Shown here: one piece after another, positions 43,359-51,242 of the stretch
How the letters are laid out: every line of letters begins with the position of its first letter
How positions within the stretch are numbered: the first letter of the stretch is position 1
NCBI RefSeq assembly: GCF_009834875.1
Contig: NZ_WVHT01000015.1
Location: 1-62,875, forward strand
Direction of reading: 5' to 3'
Origin: Hufsiella arboris
GTDB lineage: Bacteria; Bacteroidota; Bacteroidia; Sphingobacteriales; Sphingobacteriaceae
Length of the DNA stretch: 62,875 nt
The notes under the pieces: generated by a model
Seen by the model: only the letters and a program-made list of their open reading frames with translations
What the model was told of the DNA's origin: nothing
Database searches by the model: none
Program-made: the position numbers and the translations under genes

Positions 43359-44495
43359 ATGGCATCGAGCGATATAATGCAACAAAACTGCCCGGAATCA
43401 CGCACTTTCCGAAAGGATGGTATTCCAGATTATTCTTCCTGTGAAATTCTTGTCGCGCTTGCCAAAAAGTGCGACATTATGATCTTTGGTTACGATATAT
43501 CCTTGCAGTGTTTCACTTACCACAATCCCGCTTTTACGTCGACGGTCCGGGCAGAAAACAGCAAGTTAGATCTTAAAGCTATTCTTAGCAGAGTTTACCC
43601 GGATGACCGCGATAAATTTACAATGGCATACCGGCGACTTCTGAAAACTGGCCAGCATTCACTGGAGTTTCGGATGGACAAAAACGGGCAGGGTGATAGA
43701 TGGTTACGCCTAAACCTGCACTTTATCGATGAGAAAAAGAATGTCATAGCAGGTTATGCAGAAGATATCACGCATATTAAAGCTTATGCTGCCGATCTTC
43801 AAGCAATTTCAGAGAGGAAGAACTCAGTTCTGAACATCCTGGCACACGATCTGACAGGGCCTCTAGGCTCTATCCAGAACTATGCTTCCTTAATGGCCAG
43901 GGAGATTGACTCGACCGGCAGCGAGTCCCTCAAAGAATTTGCAGGTGCGATCTGCCGTATCAGTAAAGATAGCGTCGGACTGGTCAGAGATCTTATTGAA
44001 GAAGAATTTATATCATCATCCGCAAACCTGTTAAAAAAGCGGGTCAATATTGTTGAAAGTATACGCCAGGTGACGGCACGTTATCAAAGCTCGCAAGTCA
44101 GATTAAAACAGCAAATGATATTTAACTGCTGCGAGGACCATATATTCGTAGATATCGACGAGACAAAACTTCTGCATGCAATCAACAATTTATTATCCAA
44201 TGCGTTAAAATTTACTCCGAAAGATGGGACAGTGAAAGTGACAGTTTGTAAACAGGCAGATCATGTAATGATCCGTGTTTCAGATACCGGAATTGGGATA
44301 CCTGAAAAATTTCACGGCAACCTATTCAGCAAATTCAGTGAAGCAGGCAGACCGGGTTTAAATGGCGAACAATCTATAGGGCTGGGAATGTCGATCATTA
44401 AAACGATCGTTGATTGGCACAAAGGCAGGATCCTGGTCCGCAGTAAAGAAAATAAGGGGACCACAATCAGTATTCTCCTGCCTTATTCCGATTGA
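43359..44495 (+). CDS. PAS-domain sensor histidine kinase
   Basis: 378 residues, no membrane helix. A PAS/PAC sensor domain spans about 40-145 (MIFGYDISLQCFTYHNPAFT, RWLRLNLHFIDEKKNVIAGY, AEDITHIK). The HisKA H-box is LNILAHDLTGPLGSIQNYAS with His near 167. The HATPase domain shows the N-box LLHAINNLLSNALKFTPKDG, G1 VSDTGIGIPEKFH, and G2 SIGLGMSIIKTIVDWHKGRI. All catalytic motifs seem intact. A NarL-type regulator gene follows 167 bases later; partnership is possible, though HisKA kinases more often partner OmpR-type regulators. Confidence 0.92.
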   Translation: MASSDIMQQNCPESRTFRKDGIPDYSSCEILVALAKKCDIMIFGYDISLQCFTYHNPAFTSTVRAENSKLDLKAILSRVYPDDRDKFTMAYRRLLKTGQHSLEFRMDKNGQGDRWLRLNLHFIDEKKNVIAGYAEDITHIKAYAADLQAISERKNSVLNILAHDLTGPLGSIQNYASLMAREIDSTGSESLKEFAGAICRISKDSVGLVRDLIEEEFISSSANLLKKRVNIVESIRQVTARYQSSQVRLKQQMIFNCCEDHIFVDIDETKLLHAINNLLSNALKFTPKDGTVKVTVCKQADHVMIRVSDTGIGIPEKFHGNLFSKFSEAGRPGLNGEQSIGLGMSIIKTIVDWHKGRILVRSKENKGTTISILLPYSD

Positions 44496-44662
44496 TTGCG
44501 GCGGTTCAGGGAGCATGTATATGACGGAAGCGTCGAAGCAATTCGATGAAAGATAGATAGGGCTGTTTTTTATCAACCCGGTTTATTACAAGCATGTAGC
44601 GCGCCCCTGTTTATATGCAAACTTTTTGCGAAGCTGCTTGTCGTAAAAAATATAAGTAGCTT

Positions 44663-45316
44663 ATGATCAGGATAGTTTTAGTTGAAGACCACAGTGTGGT
44701 TCGCTCGGGCCTCAGTTTCCTGCTGAAAGGTGAAAAAGATTTTAGGGTAACTGGAGAAGCAAGTAATGGAATGGAAGCTCTCCGGCTTCTTGAAACATCC
44801 GTTGAAGCGGATGTTCTGCTTACTGATATAAATATGCCTTTTATGAACGGGCTTGAGTTGACAAGGAAGGTCAGGGAAAAATATCCGACGATTAAAACCC
44901 TGATACTGTCAATGCTTGAACACGAAAAGTACCTGATTGAAGCCTTCGATTCAGGAGCATGCGGTTACGCATTGAAAAATATCGATGCACAGGAGCTTGT
45001 TTGCGGACTAAGAATGGTGTCCCAGGATCGTAGATTCATTTGTGCCGAATTAGCATCAACTTTATTCGATAAGGTCACCCGCTTTTATGAGAAAGAATCA
45101 GAATCCATAAGAGCAGTATCAGCGGATTTAAGCCCCCGGGAAATGGAAGTTTTAGGGCTTATCGCCGACGGTTTTACGAACCAGGAAATCGCTGACAAGT
45201 TGTTTACAAGCAAACGAACGGTTGAAGGTCATCGCTTAAGCCTGATCGATAAAACCGAAACCAGGAATACTGCCTCGCTTATACAATACGCCTTCCGCGC
45301 AGGATTATTAAAATAG
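44663..45316 (+). CDS. NarL/FixJ-type response regulator
   Basis: 217 residues. Receiver domain 1-120: acidic pair in VLVEDHSVVRSG, phosphorylated Asp in DVLLTDINMPFMNGLEL, conserved Thr/Ser and Lys in TLILSML and GYALKNIDAQEL. C-terminal LuxR-type helix-turn-helix: LSPREMEVLGLIADGFTNQE, IADKLFTSKRTVEGHRLSLI. It probably acts as a transcription activator. Partners could be the PAS kinase just upstream or, on family grounds, the HisKA_3 hybrid kinase at 33.8-39.6 kb. The gene seems to be transcribed alone or with the upstream kinase. Confidence 0.93.
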   Translation: MIRIVLVEDHSVVRSGLSFLLKGEKDFRVTGEASNGMEALRLLETSVEADVLLTDINMPFMNGLELTRKVREKYPTIKTLILSMLEHEKYLIEAFDSGACGYALKNIDAQELVCGLRMVSQDRRFICAELASTLFDKVTRFYEKESESIRAVSADLSPREMEVLGLIADGFTNQEIADKLFTSKRTVEGHRLSLIDKTETRNTASLIQYAFRAGLLK

Positions 45317-45395
45317 CTTGCTCTGCAAACACATGTTCTACTTTATTGCCGAAATGTCTTCTGCGTGCTATTTCGCGTATAAATTCAGAAACCCG

Positions 45396-45417
45396 GTTTC
45401 AAATTATAATGTGCAAC
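45396..45417 (+). promoter_or_regulatory. 22-bp palindrome, copy d (BamA-like gene)
   Basis: Reads GTTTCA-N10-TGCAAC with centre ATTATAAT, the most divergent copy, ending 67 bases before the start codon at 45485. Confidence 0.5.
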
Positions 45418-45484
45418 CCTTGTATTAATTCGAAAGAAGCAGATGAAGCTTTAATAGGCTAATTTTAGGCATTATCCGAAACGC

Positions 45485-46711
45485 TTGAAAAATAAATACA
45501 GGATATTATTAATTGTAGCCTTACTTTGTGCGGCATCAGCTAAAGCCCAGGACCCGCCATCGTCGCAGGCAGCAAAAGATAGCCTTTCGCAGCAAATGGA
45601 CGCGATCGATGTGCTGAAGAAGATATTTCCGCCCAAAAAAACTGACACGGTAAAAAAGGCTTCGGCACTAGCCATACTGCCCGCGATCGGTTATAATCCC
45701 AGTACTGGATTCCTGCTTGGTATTAATTTTCTCAAATCGTTTCATACCGATCCTTCCGCTAAGCTTTCCGTCGCCCAGCTCGATGGATCGTACACATCAA
45801 AAAACCTGATTATAGTACGGTTCCGGACGAATATTTTCACCAAGGACAACAAATGGAACTTTCAGGGTAACTGGCAGTATCTCAGAAATTATGTTAACGA
45901 TTATGGTATAGGAGGCGATGCACGCCGCGATCCGCCCGTTAACTACCCCACCCGTTTTAATTATTTCCGTTTGATGGAAAAAGCTTACCGGAATCTGGGT
46001 AATAACTTTTATGCGGGTGGCGGCATTAGTTTCGACCTGCGTAATCATATCAACGCCGAACCAGCCGACAGCACACTCTATTCACCAAACAATGCATATA
46101 GTTTTGAAAAAGGATTTAATTCTGAGCGGTATTTTGTGAACGGGCTAATCCTGAATTTCCAATATAACACGCGCGAACATCCGAACCGCTCATTCGGCGG
46201 AATATATACAGACCTGGTATTTCGTTATAACACAAAGCTGTTAGGAAGTTCAAAGGAGTCAGGACAATTATATACGGAGCTGAGAAAATATATCAGCCTG
46301 TCGAAGACAAACCCCGAACATGTGCTTGCTTTCTGGTATTGGGGAAGTTATATTCTCTGGGGAGAAATGCCTTACCTTGAGCTGCCGTATACTGAATACG
46401 ATACATACAACCGAAGCGGACGTGGTTATACACTGGGTCGTTTCCGGGGGCCGAGTTTCGCAGATGCCGAAGTGGAGTATCGCTTTCCGATCAGTAAGCG
46501 GACTAAATTTTTAAGCGGCGTTTTATTCAGCAATTTTCAAACGGTATCCGACGGGAATAATAACCAGTTCTTAAAGTATATTGAACCGGCCGCCGGCGCT
46601 GGATTACGGGTGCTGTTTAATAAGAAATCACGTACAAACATTTGCCTGGACTACGCACGGGGTAAATACGGTTCCTCAGGTTTTTTCTTTTCACTGAATG
46701 AAGCCTTTTAA
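45485..46711 (+). CDS. BamA/TamA-like outer-membrane protein
   Basis: 408 residues. The start is a TTG, chosen because it directly precedes a normal signal peptide (MKNKYRILLIVALLCAASAKA|Q) and no ATG upstream is in frame. The mature protein has a short soluble part and a barrel with the surface-antigen D15 layout: LPAIGYNPSTGFLLGINFLK, LNFQYNTREHPNRSFGGIYT, FWYWGSYILWGEMPYLELPY, GRFRGPSFADAEVEYRFPIS, ending YGSSGFFFSLNEAF. Without POTRA domains it is not the essential BamA; short members of this family are probably passive channels or lipase-linked barrels. The 22-bp palindrome lies upstream. Confidence 0.82.
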   Translation: MKNKYRILLIVALLCAASAKAQDPPSSQAAKDSLSQQMDAIDVLKKIFPPKKTDTVKKASALAILPAIGYNPSTGFLLGINFLKSFHTDPSAKLSVAQLDGSYTSKNLIIVRFRTNIFTKDNKWNFQGNWQYLRNYVNDYGIGGDARRDPPVNYPTRFNYFRLMEKAYRNLGNNFYAGGGISFDLRNHINAEPADSTLYSPNNAYSFEKGFNSERYFVNGLILNFQYNTREHPNRSFGGIYTDLVFRYNTKLLGSSKESGQLYTELRKYISLSKTNPEHVLAFWYWGSYILWGEMPYLELPYTEYDTYNRSGRGYTLGRFRGPSFADAEVEYRFPISKRTKFLSGVLFSNFQTVSDGNNNQFLKYIEPAAGAGLRVLFNKKSRTNICLDYARGKYGSSGFFFSLNEAF

Positions 46712-46885
46712 ATCTTAAGAACTACGATCAAATTATATACAGCATTTAGCTCCCGATGCTGGTTTGCTGATGTATCCGGAAATGTTTGTAGAAGATACAT
46801 TCTCTCACTCGAAGGTTGTCCGGTTCCTGAATTTAGGCAAGCGGTTTAAATAACGATACAAACCAATTTAGATCGAAGATCTTAC

Positions 46886-47602
46886 TTAACTCCGTTCGAG
46901 CAAATATCTCCAGACAACCGCGCTTAAAACTGAACCAATAACCGGAGCAACGATAAAGAGCCAAACCTGACCAAGAGCATCTCCTCCGACTAAAACGGCA
47001 GGCCCGATGCTACGTGCAGGGTTTACCGAAACACCCGTAACAGGTATACCTACAATGTGGATTAAAACTAAACTCAAGCCGATTGCAAGTCCGGCAAAGC
47101 CACCGTGAATATTTTTTGTTGAAGTTGAACCGAAAATAACCAGTAAAAAAATAAAAGTAAATACAACTTCTGCTACAAAGCCAGCCATCAGGCTGTACTT
47201 CCTGGGTGAGAACATATCATAACCGTTTTGCCCCAGGCCGTTTTCTACAACTGAATACCCGGGCCGGCCAGAAGCGATCAATAACAATACAGTAGCCCCT
47301 GCAATGGCGCCTAAGATTTGGGCGATAATGTAATAAGCCGCATCGCTGGCTTTCATACGCCCAGCTATAACCATTCCTATTGATATCGCAGGATTAATGT
47401 GGCATCCTGAAATGTAGCCGATAGCATAAGCCATCGCTATAACTGAAAGCCCGAATGCAAATGAGATTCCGAGCAGTCCTACGCCGTCAACATTTGCGTT
47501 TCCTGTCGTCGCGGAAATTACTGCGCTCCCGCAACCCATTAAAACTAAGACTGCCGTTCCGAGAAACTCTACGCAAAATTTGGATAATTTACTTGTTTCC
47601 AT
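46886..47602 (-). CDS. aqpZ: Aquaporin Z-type water channel
   Basis: 238 residues with six membrane helices and the two NPA half-helices: SGCHINPAISIGM and GVSVNPARSIGPA. The selectivity-filter residues fit a water channel and not a glycerol facilitator: His in LIHIVGIPVTG and Arg after the second NPA. The insertion GYDMFSPRKYS in the loop before helix 4 is common in AqpZ. The protein lies in the inner membrane and lets water cross in response to osmotic change. On the minus strand with the barrel gene behind it at 55 bases upstream; whether the two share a transcript is uncertain. Confidence 0.95.
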   Translation of the reverse strand: METSKLSKFCVEFLGTAVLVLMGCGSAVISATTGNANVDGVGLLGISFAFGLSVIAMAYAIGYISGCHINPAISIGMVIAGRMKASDAAYYIIAQILGAIAGATVLLLIASGRPGYSVVENGLGQNGYDMFSPRKYSLMAGFVAEVVFTFIFLLVIFGSTSTKNIHGGFAGLAIGLSLVLIHIVGIPVTGVSVNPARSIGPAVLVGGDALGQVWLFIVAPVIGSVLSAVVWRYLLERS

Positions 47603-47657
47603 TCCATTTTAGATTATAGTTAAACTGAAAGATGTTGTTAGATTACTGAATTCGGCA

Positions 47658-48260
47658 TTACTCTGCTTCACCCTTTGTTTTGCCAAACTTTTTGGCAATG
47701 CCGAGCCCAAGGCCCCAGGTATCGTATGCGTTCCATCTGAAGTCATAGCTTAAGGTTCCGAAAACTTCCCAGCCTTTTGGTAGTTCGCCGTCGTATTCAA
47801 TACCTGCCCTGTTGAGTGTTAAGTTTTCTTCTTTGGCGAATTCCTCACCGATGCCCAGCAAAAAACTGAAGTGTTTTCCGGGTTTGAATATGCACATCAA
47901 TGCGGGTGCTATCGGATAGCTTCTTTCTATCTCCTCTTTCTCGCCGTTCTCAGAAGTACTTTCTACTTTAAATTTTTCAATGGTGAGATCTGTGTGCAAC
48001 CCGACTGCCCATCTGGGACTGAACCCAAATGTGTAATCGATCCCCCAGGATGGTAGTGTAAGCGATTTCTTTTTTCCATCCGCATCCCGGCCCTCAAAAA
48101 CATGTGTGTGATTAATCGATACAGCAAGCTCATGATAAGAATGGAAACCTTTTTCAGTCTCATTTTCTTCCTGAGCGAAGCAATTGTTCCGAACTGACAA
48201 AAGCAAGATTCCAGCTCCCAGGATCAGCCATGTAAAAACTATGTTTATCGATTTGTGCAA
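47658..48260 (-). CDS. Outer-membrane beta-barrel-like protein
   Basis: 200 residues. The N-terminus (NIVFTWLILGAGILLLSVRN, then NCFAQEEN) is a signal peptide. The mature protein has alternating strands (YHELAVSINHTHVFEGRDAD, PSWGIDYTFGFSPRWAVGLH, FSFLLGIGEEFAKEENLTL, WEVFGTLSYDFRWNAYDTWG, LGLGIAKKFGKTKGEAE). It fits an eight- to ten-strand barrel. The family is unknown to me. The palindrome copy e lies 127 bases upstream of its start. It is followed by aqpZ on the same strand. Confidence 0.7.
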   Translation of the reverse strand: MHKSINIVFTWLILGAGILLLSVRNNCFAQEENETEKGFHSYHELAVSINHTHVFEGRDADGKKKSLTLPSWGIDYTFGFSPRWAVGLHTDLTIEKFKVESTSENGEKEEIERSYPIAPALMCIFKPGKHFSFLLGIGEEFAKEENLTLNRAGIEYDGELPKGWEVFGTLSYDFRWNAYDTWGLGLGIAKKFGKTKGEAE

Positions 48261-48387
48261 GCTATATTGAGTTTGGTCAATATTCGGTTCGCTATCCTGC
48301 TAATTTCTACTCTGCATTCTATCTCGGTTACCAAGACTAAATTATTTAAAAAACGGGTAAGCAATTGTTCCGGTAGCCGTACATCAG

Positions 48388-48409
48388 GTTCCATTTTGCA
48401 ATATGAAAC
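48388..48409 (-). promoter_or_regulatory. 22-bp palindrome, copy e (barrel gene 48260)
   Basis: On the plus strand it reads GTTCCA-N10-TGAAAC with centre TTTGCAAT; it is 127 bases before the start of the minus-strand barrel gene. Confidence 0.55.
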
Positions 48410-48511
48410 CTATTTGAATTTACGGCCTCAAGGGTGAAATACTTGCACACTGCGCGAAGTCGAAACATCGGTGATGGTCTTTAATTCTGTCCAGGCTGGG
48501 AATATTTTGTT

Positions 48512-49768
48512 TTAATATATCCACTGCAGCCGCACAATCAAGCTATTAGTTATGCCTTTTATATTGTCCCGGTCGAGGTTGCTATAACCGTACCCGAAAG
48601 CCATTCTCCAATATTGCGTGGCCCACCAATTAAGGCCGCCGTAAAATTTTACAAGTTTCCCGCCTTTAATGTCTTTTGAATCAAGGTCTACGTTGGATAT
48701 TCGTGCAACCACCTCCCAGGCACCATGCGTTGCTTCCGGCTTAACGCGGCGGGCATAGGCGGCTTTTTTGTCGTACGGCCGCTGCTCTCCGCTAAGCACC
48801 CAGCTTCCTGTAAAATAATATCCTTTGAATGTTTCACTCCCCTGTGGCGTGCTGGCCGTGCTGATTACATATTCGCCCAGCAAGGAGAAATTTTTGATAT
48901 TCCACAATTCTTCAAAACCTATGCTCCAGGAATGATCCGCGGCAAAATTTTTCGTATCCACATAATTGGAAGTTACATTGGATTCATTTTTTCCCTTATA
49001 CCTCAGGATATCATTCTGGCCCTCGGCATAGCGTGTGCTCACTGCCAGGTGAAGAAATGTTTTAGTTGCCTCATCATAATAGGGCAAGCCGGTAAGCCTG
49101 GCTGTGAATGAATTAGCGCCACCTTTCAACGTAGTATCTGTGGTAATGAAATTATTGAAATAGCCTGCCGCCATTGTCATCCGGTCGTTCAGTAAGGGTT
49201 TGTTCCAGCGTACACCTGTATTTCGCGACACAAAAAAGGGGTTCAGTATACGTTCTGCCTGCGGCAGGTTCGCTGCGTCCCCAACCATTTCATAGACGAA
49301 GGTTTCTTTTAGTTTTCCTACCGAGAAACTCCCGATTTTTCCTGCAGGGATGGTGAACATCAGGTCCGTGAAACCGAAAGCTTTCTGGTCGTCTGTACGA
49401 TCAAGTCCCTTATACTCGATACCAATAAGGTACGACCAGCGATTTTTAAAAAAGATCTTCCCCCGCATCATAAACCGGGCACTGCGAAGATCAAACTGAT
49501 CCTTTTGCTTACCCACCTGCCTGATACTGGCACTATCCTGGAAAAAAGCTGAATAATCAATGATTGGCGCCGCCCCCAACTGCATTGAAAAAAGCTTGGT
49601 GCTGAAATGTGTCCAGCTCATTTTTTTTCGTACATCCGGGATAAGATATTTTTTTCCGGTGTCCGCCAGTACCTGCGTTTGGGATGAGTCGACTAAATCC
49701 GTATTCTGCGCAAAGACAGATGTGAGCTGAAATGCAAATAGTATGAGCAGGAAGATTTTTATTTTCAT
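48512..49768 (-). CDS. Phosphate-selective porin O/P family protein
   Basis: About 418 residues from the ATG at 49768 (MKIKIFLLILFAFQLTSVFA|Q), which places the signal peptide first; the longer frame adds six residues. The mature protein is a 16-strand type porin with typical OprO/OprP features: DLRSARFMMRGKIFFKNRWS, then YLIGIEYKGLDRTDD, FSVGKLKETFVYEMVGDA, LNPFFVSRNTGVRWNKPLLN, TMAAGYFNNFI, and the ending INWWATQYWRMAFGYGYSNL-like strand with final LIVRLQWIY. It would pass phosphate or other anions across the outer membrane; specificity cannot be judged. No palindrome copy was seen before it. Confidence 0.8.
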   Translation of the reverse strand: MKIKIFLLILFAFQLTSVFAQNTDLVDSSQTQVLADTGKKYLIPDVRKKMSWTHFSTKLFSMQLGAAPIIDYSAFFQDSASIRQVGKQKDQFDLRSARFMMRGKIFFKNRWSYLIGIEYKGLDRTDDQKAFGFTDLMFTIPAGKIGSFSVGKLKETFVYEMVGDAANLPQAERILNPFFVSRNTGVRWNKPLLNDRMTMAAGYFNNFITTDTTLKGGANSFTARLTGLPYYDEATKTFLHLAVSTRYAEGQNDILRYKGKNESNVTSNYVDTKNFAADHSWSIGFEELWNIKNFSLLGEYVISTASTPQGSETFKGYYFTGSWVLSGEQRPYDKKAAYARRVKPEATHGAWEVVARISNVDLDSKDIKGGKLVKFYGGLNWWATQYWRMAFGYGYSNLDRDNIKGITNSLIVRLQWIY

Positions 49769-49937
49769 AAAACCTGTTTTAACCAAATAACCAGGTATGG
49801 AACCTGCGAGTTAAATAAGCTATGCAGTACTAATTGCAAAATCCTGGGTTTAGTGAAAGAAGACGATATTAGATCCTAAATGAACAGAGTTCGAATCGTT
49901 GAAGATTGATAAACATATCGCTATACGCACTGATTTT

Positions 49938-50888
49938 CTACCATTTCTTTTTCCCAAAGGCATAAGATGCAGAAAGAGAAGGTCCGTTATACCCCCATTT
50001 TAAATAACCATGTAATTTTTCTTTATCTACGTCTACATTGAAGTTCAAGCCTGTGTACCCTAAAGCGACGTCAAAATTCTTTAGTACCTCGTACATTACA
50101 ACAACGTTATAGCTAAAAATTTGCCCGTCTACATCATTCACTTTTAACGATAAATAGCTGATCTCGCCATTGAACGCCAGGCGGTTTGTAAACGCGTAGC
50201 CGCCCCAAATACCTACATCAGGTAGTGGGGCCGTAAAACCAAAATCGTCGCTATATCCAAGACTGGCTGTGGCGCCTGTTGCTGAAATACCCACGTCACT
50301 TTTTACGATATGCGCACCCAACATCAGTCCCAGTTCATATTTCGGATGGCTTAATAATGCATAGCCATATGAAAAGCGAAAAATATTTGTTTTAAAAAAC
50401 GAATTCACGTCGGCATTTACGGGATAGGTGTGATCGCCGAACTCAACATCTTTTTTTAGCGTATAGTTTGAGTTGCGGTCTACGTGAAAGTAGCTCAGGT
50501 CAAATCTCGACCTGCGCGAGGCTCTCCATTGAAAATTTCCAAGAAACGTTGCGGTGGATTTGCTGAAGCCTAAATTGTCTTCAAAATTTATCGTGGTCCC
50601 GAAGGTATTTTGCTGGTTACCGACTTCGATTTCGGTATTATTTACCGGGATGAACAAACCAACCGACGCCCGGAAACGCTGTACCCACCATGGCGGGGTT
50701 GCGTTGGTTCGCGATTTATTTTCACTTGAATTTATTGAATAGGGTGGCAGATAACTGGAATTTCCAGATTGATCATTCGCTTGATAAGCATTCAATGATT
50801 CGAAAGACTGTTGTGCTTTTAACCCTTTAGAAAGAACCACCAGTACACTAGCTATTAGTATGCCGGGCAGAAGAATTTTTCTTTTCAT
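49938..50888 (-). CDS. Outer-membrane beta-barrel protein
   Basis: About 316 residues from the ATG at 50888 (MKRKILLPGILIASVLVVLS ... LKAQQ), which gives a signal peptide; the upstream extension in the longer frame is not signal-like. Strand patterns include FRASVGLFIPVNNTEIEVG, SRRSRFDLSYFHVDRNSNYT, FRFSYGYALLSHPKYELGLM, LPDVGIWGGYAFTNRLAFNG, YNVVVMYEVLKNFDVALGYT and the end LSASYAFGKKKW. I cannot name the family or substrate. Palindrome copy f is 112 bases upstream of this start. Confidence 0.72.
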   Translation of the reverse strand: MKRKILLPGILIASVLVVLSKGLKAQQSFESLNAYQANDQSGNSSYLPPYSINSSENKSRTNATPPWWVQRFRASVGLFIPVNNTEIEVGNQQNTFGTTINFEDNLGFSKSTATFLGNFQWRASRRSRFDLSYFHVDRNSNYTLKKDVEFGDHTYPVNADVNSFFKTNIFRFSYGYALLSHPKYELGLMLGAHIVKSDVGISATGATASLGYSDDFGFTAPLPDVGIWGGYAFTNRLAFNGEISYLSLKVNDVDGQIFSYNVVVMYEVLKNFDVALGYTGLNFNVDVDKEKLHGYLKWGYNGPSLSASYAFGKKKW

Positions 50889-51242
50889 ATTAACCTGGTA
50901 AGATTTGACTAATAAGTTACCGTTCACTATTAAACTAATAATGAATAATACAAATGTCTGCCGTTATTCTTTATAGAATTAGTATGTAAGTGCCAGATGT
51001 GTTTCATTTTACAAGATGCAACATAGTTGAAGCCGAAATGCTCCCGGCTTTAAAAAAGACGCGGTAACTTTATTTTGATTGAGAAAGTCATTAAAGACAC
51101 CGAATAACTGGATACCTGCCTAATCCTCTAATGCCGGGGATATTCCCTGATATAGCTGTAGAACGATTCAAACCATGAATGTTGTGTAATCTGGGATTAC
51201 GCTTCAATAGCCACCTGTAATGGCCGCCTATAAATTGAGCAT
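50889..51242. other. Divergent region between barrel gene and adhesin gene
   Basis: No gene seen. It carries palindrome f at 51001, which by distance (112 bases) fits the minus-strand barrel gene better than the adhesin (220 bases). Confidence 0.5.
51001..51022 (-). promoter_or_regulatory. 22-bp palindrome, copy f (barrel gene 50888)
   Basis: On the plus strand it reads GTTTCA-N10-TGCAAC with centre TTTTACAAG; read toward the barrel gene it is GTTGCA-N10-TGAAAC, one base different from copy b. Confidence 0.6.

Noticed and set aside
47602-47630. Possible seventh copy of the 22-bp palindrome upstream of aqpZ (TTCCATTTTA ... TAAACTGAAA)
   Set aside because: The half-sites are 8 bases too far apart and overlap the start codon, so it does not fit the fixed 22-base length.
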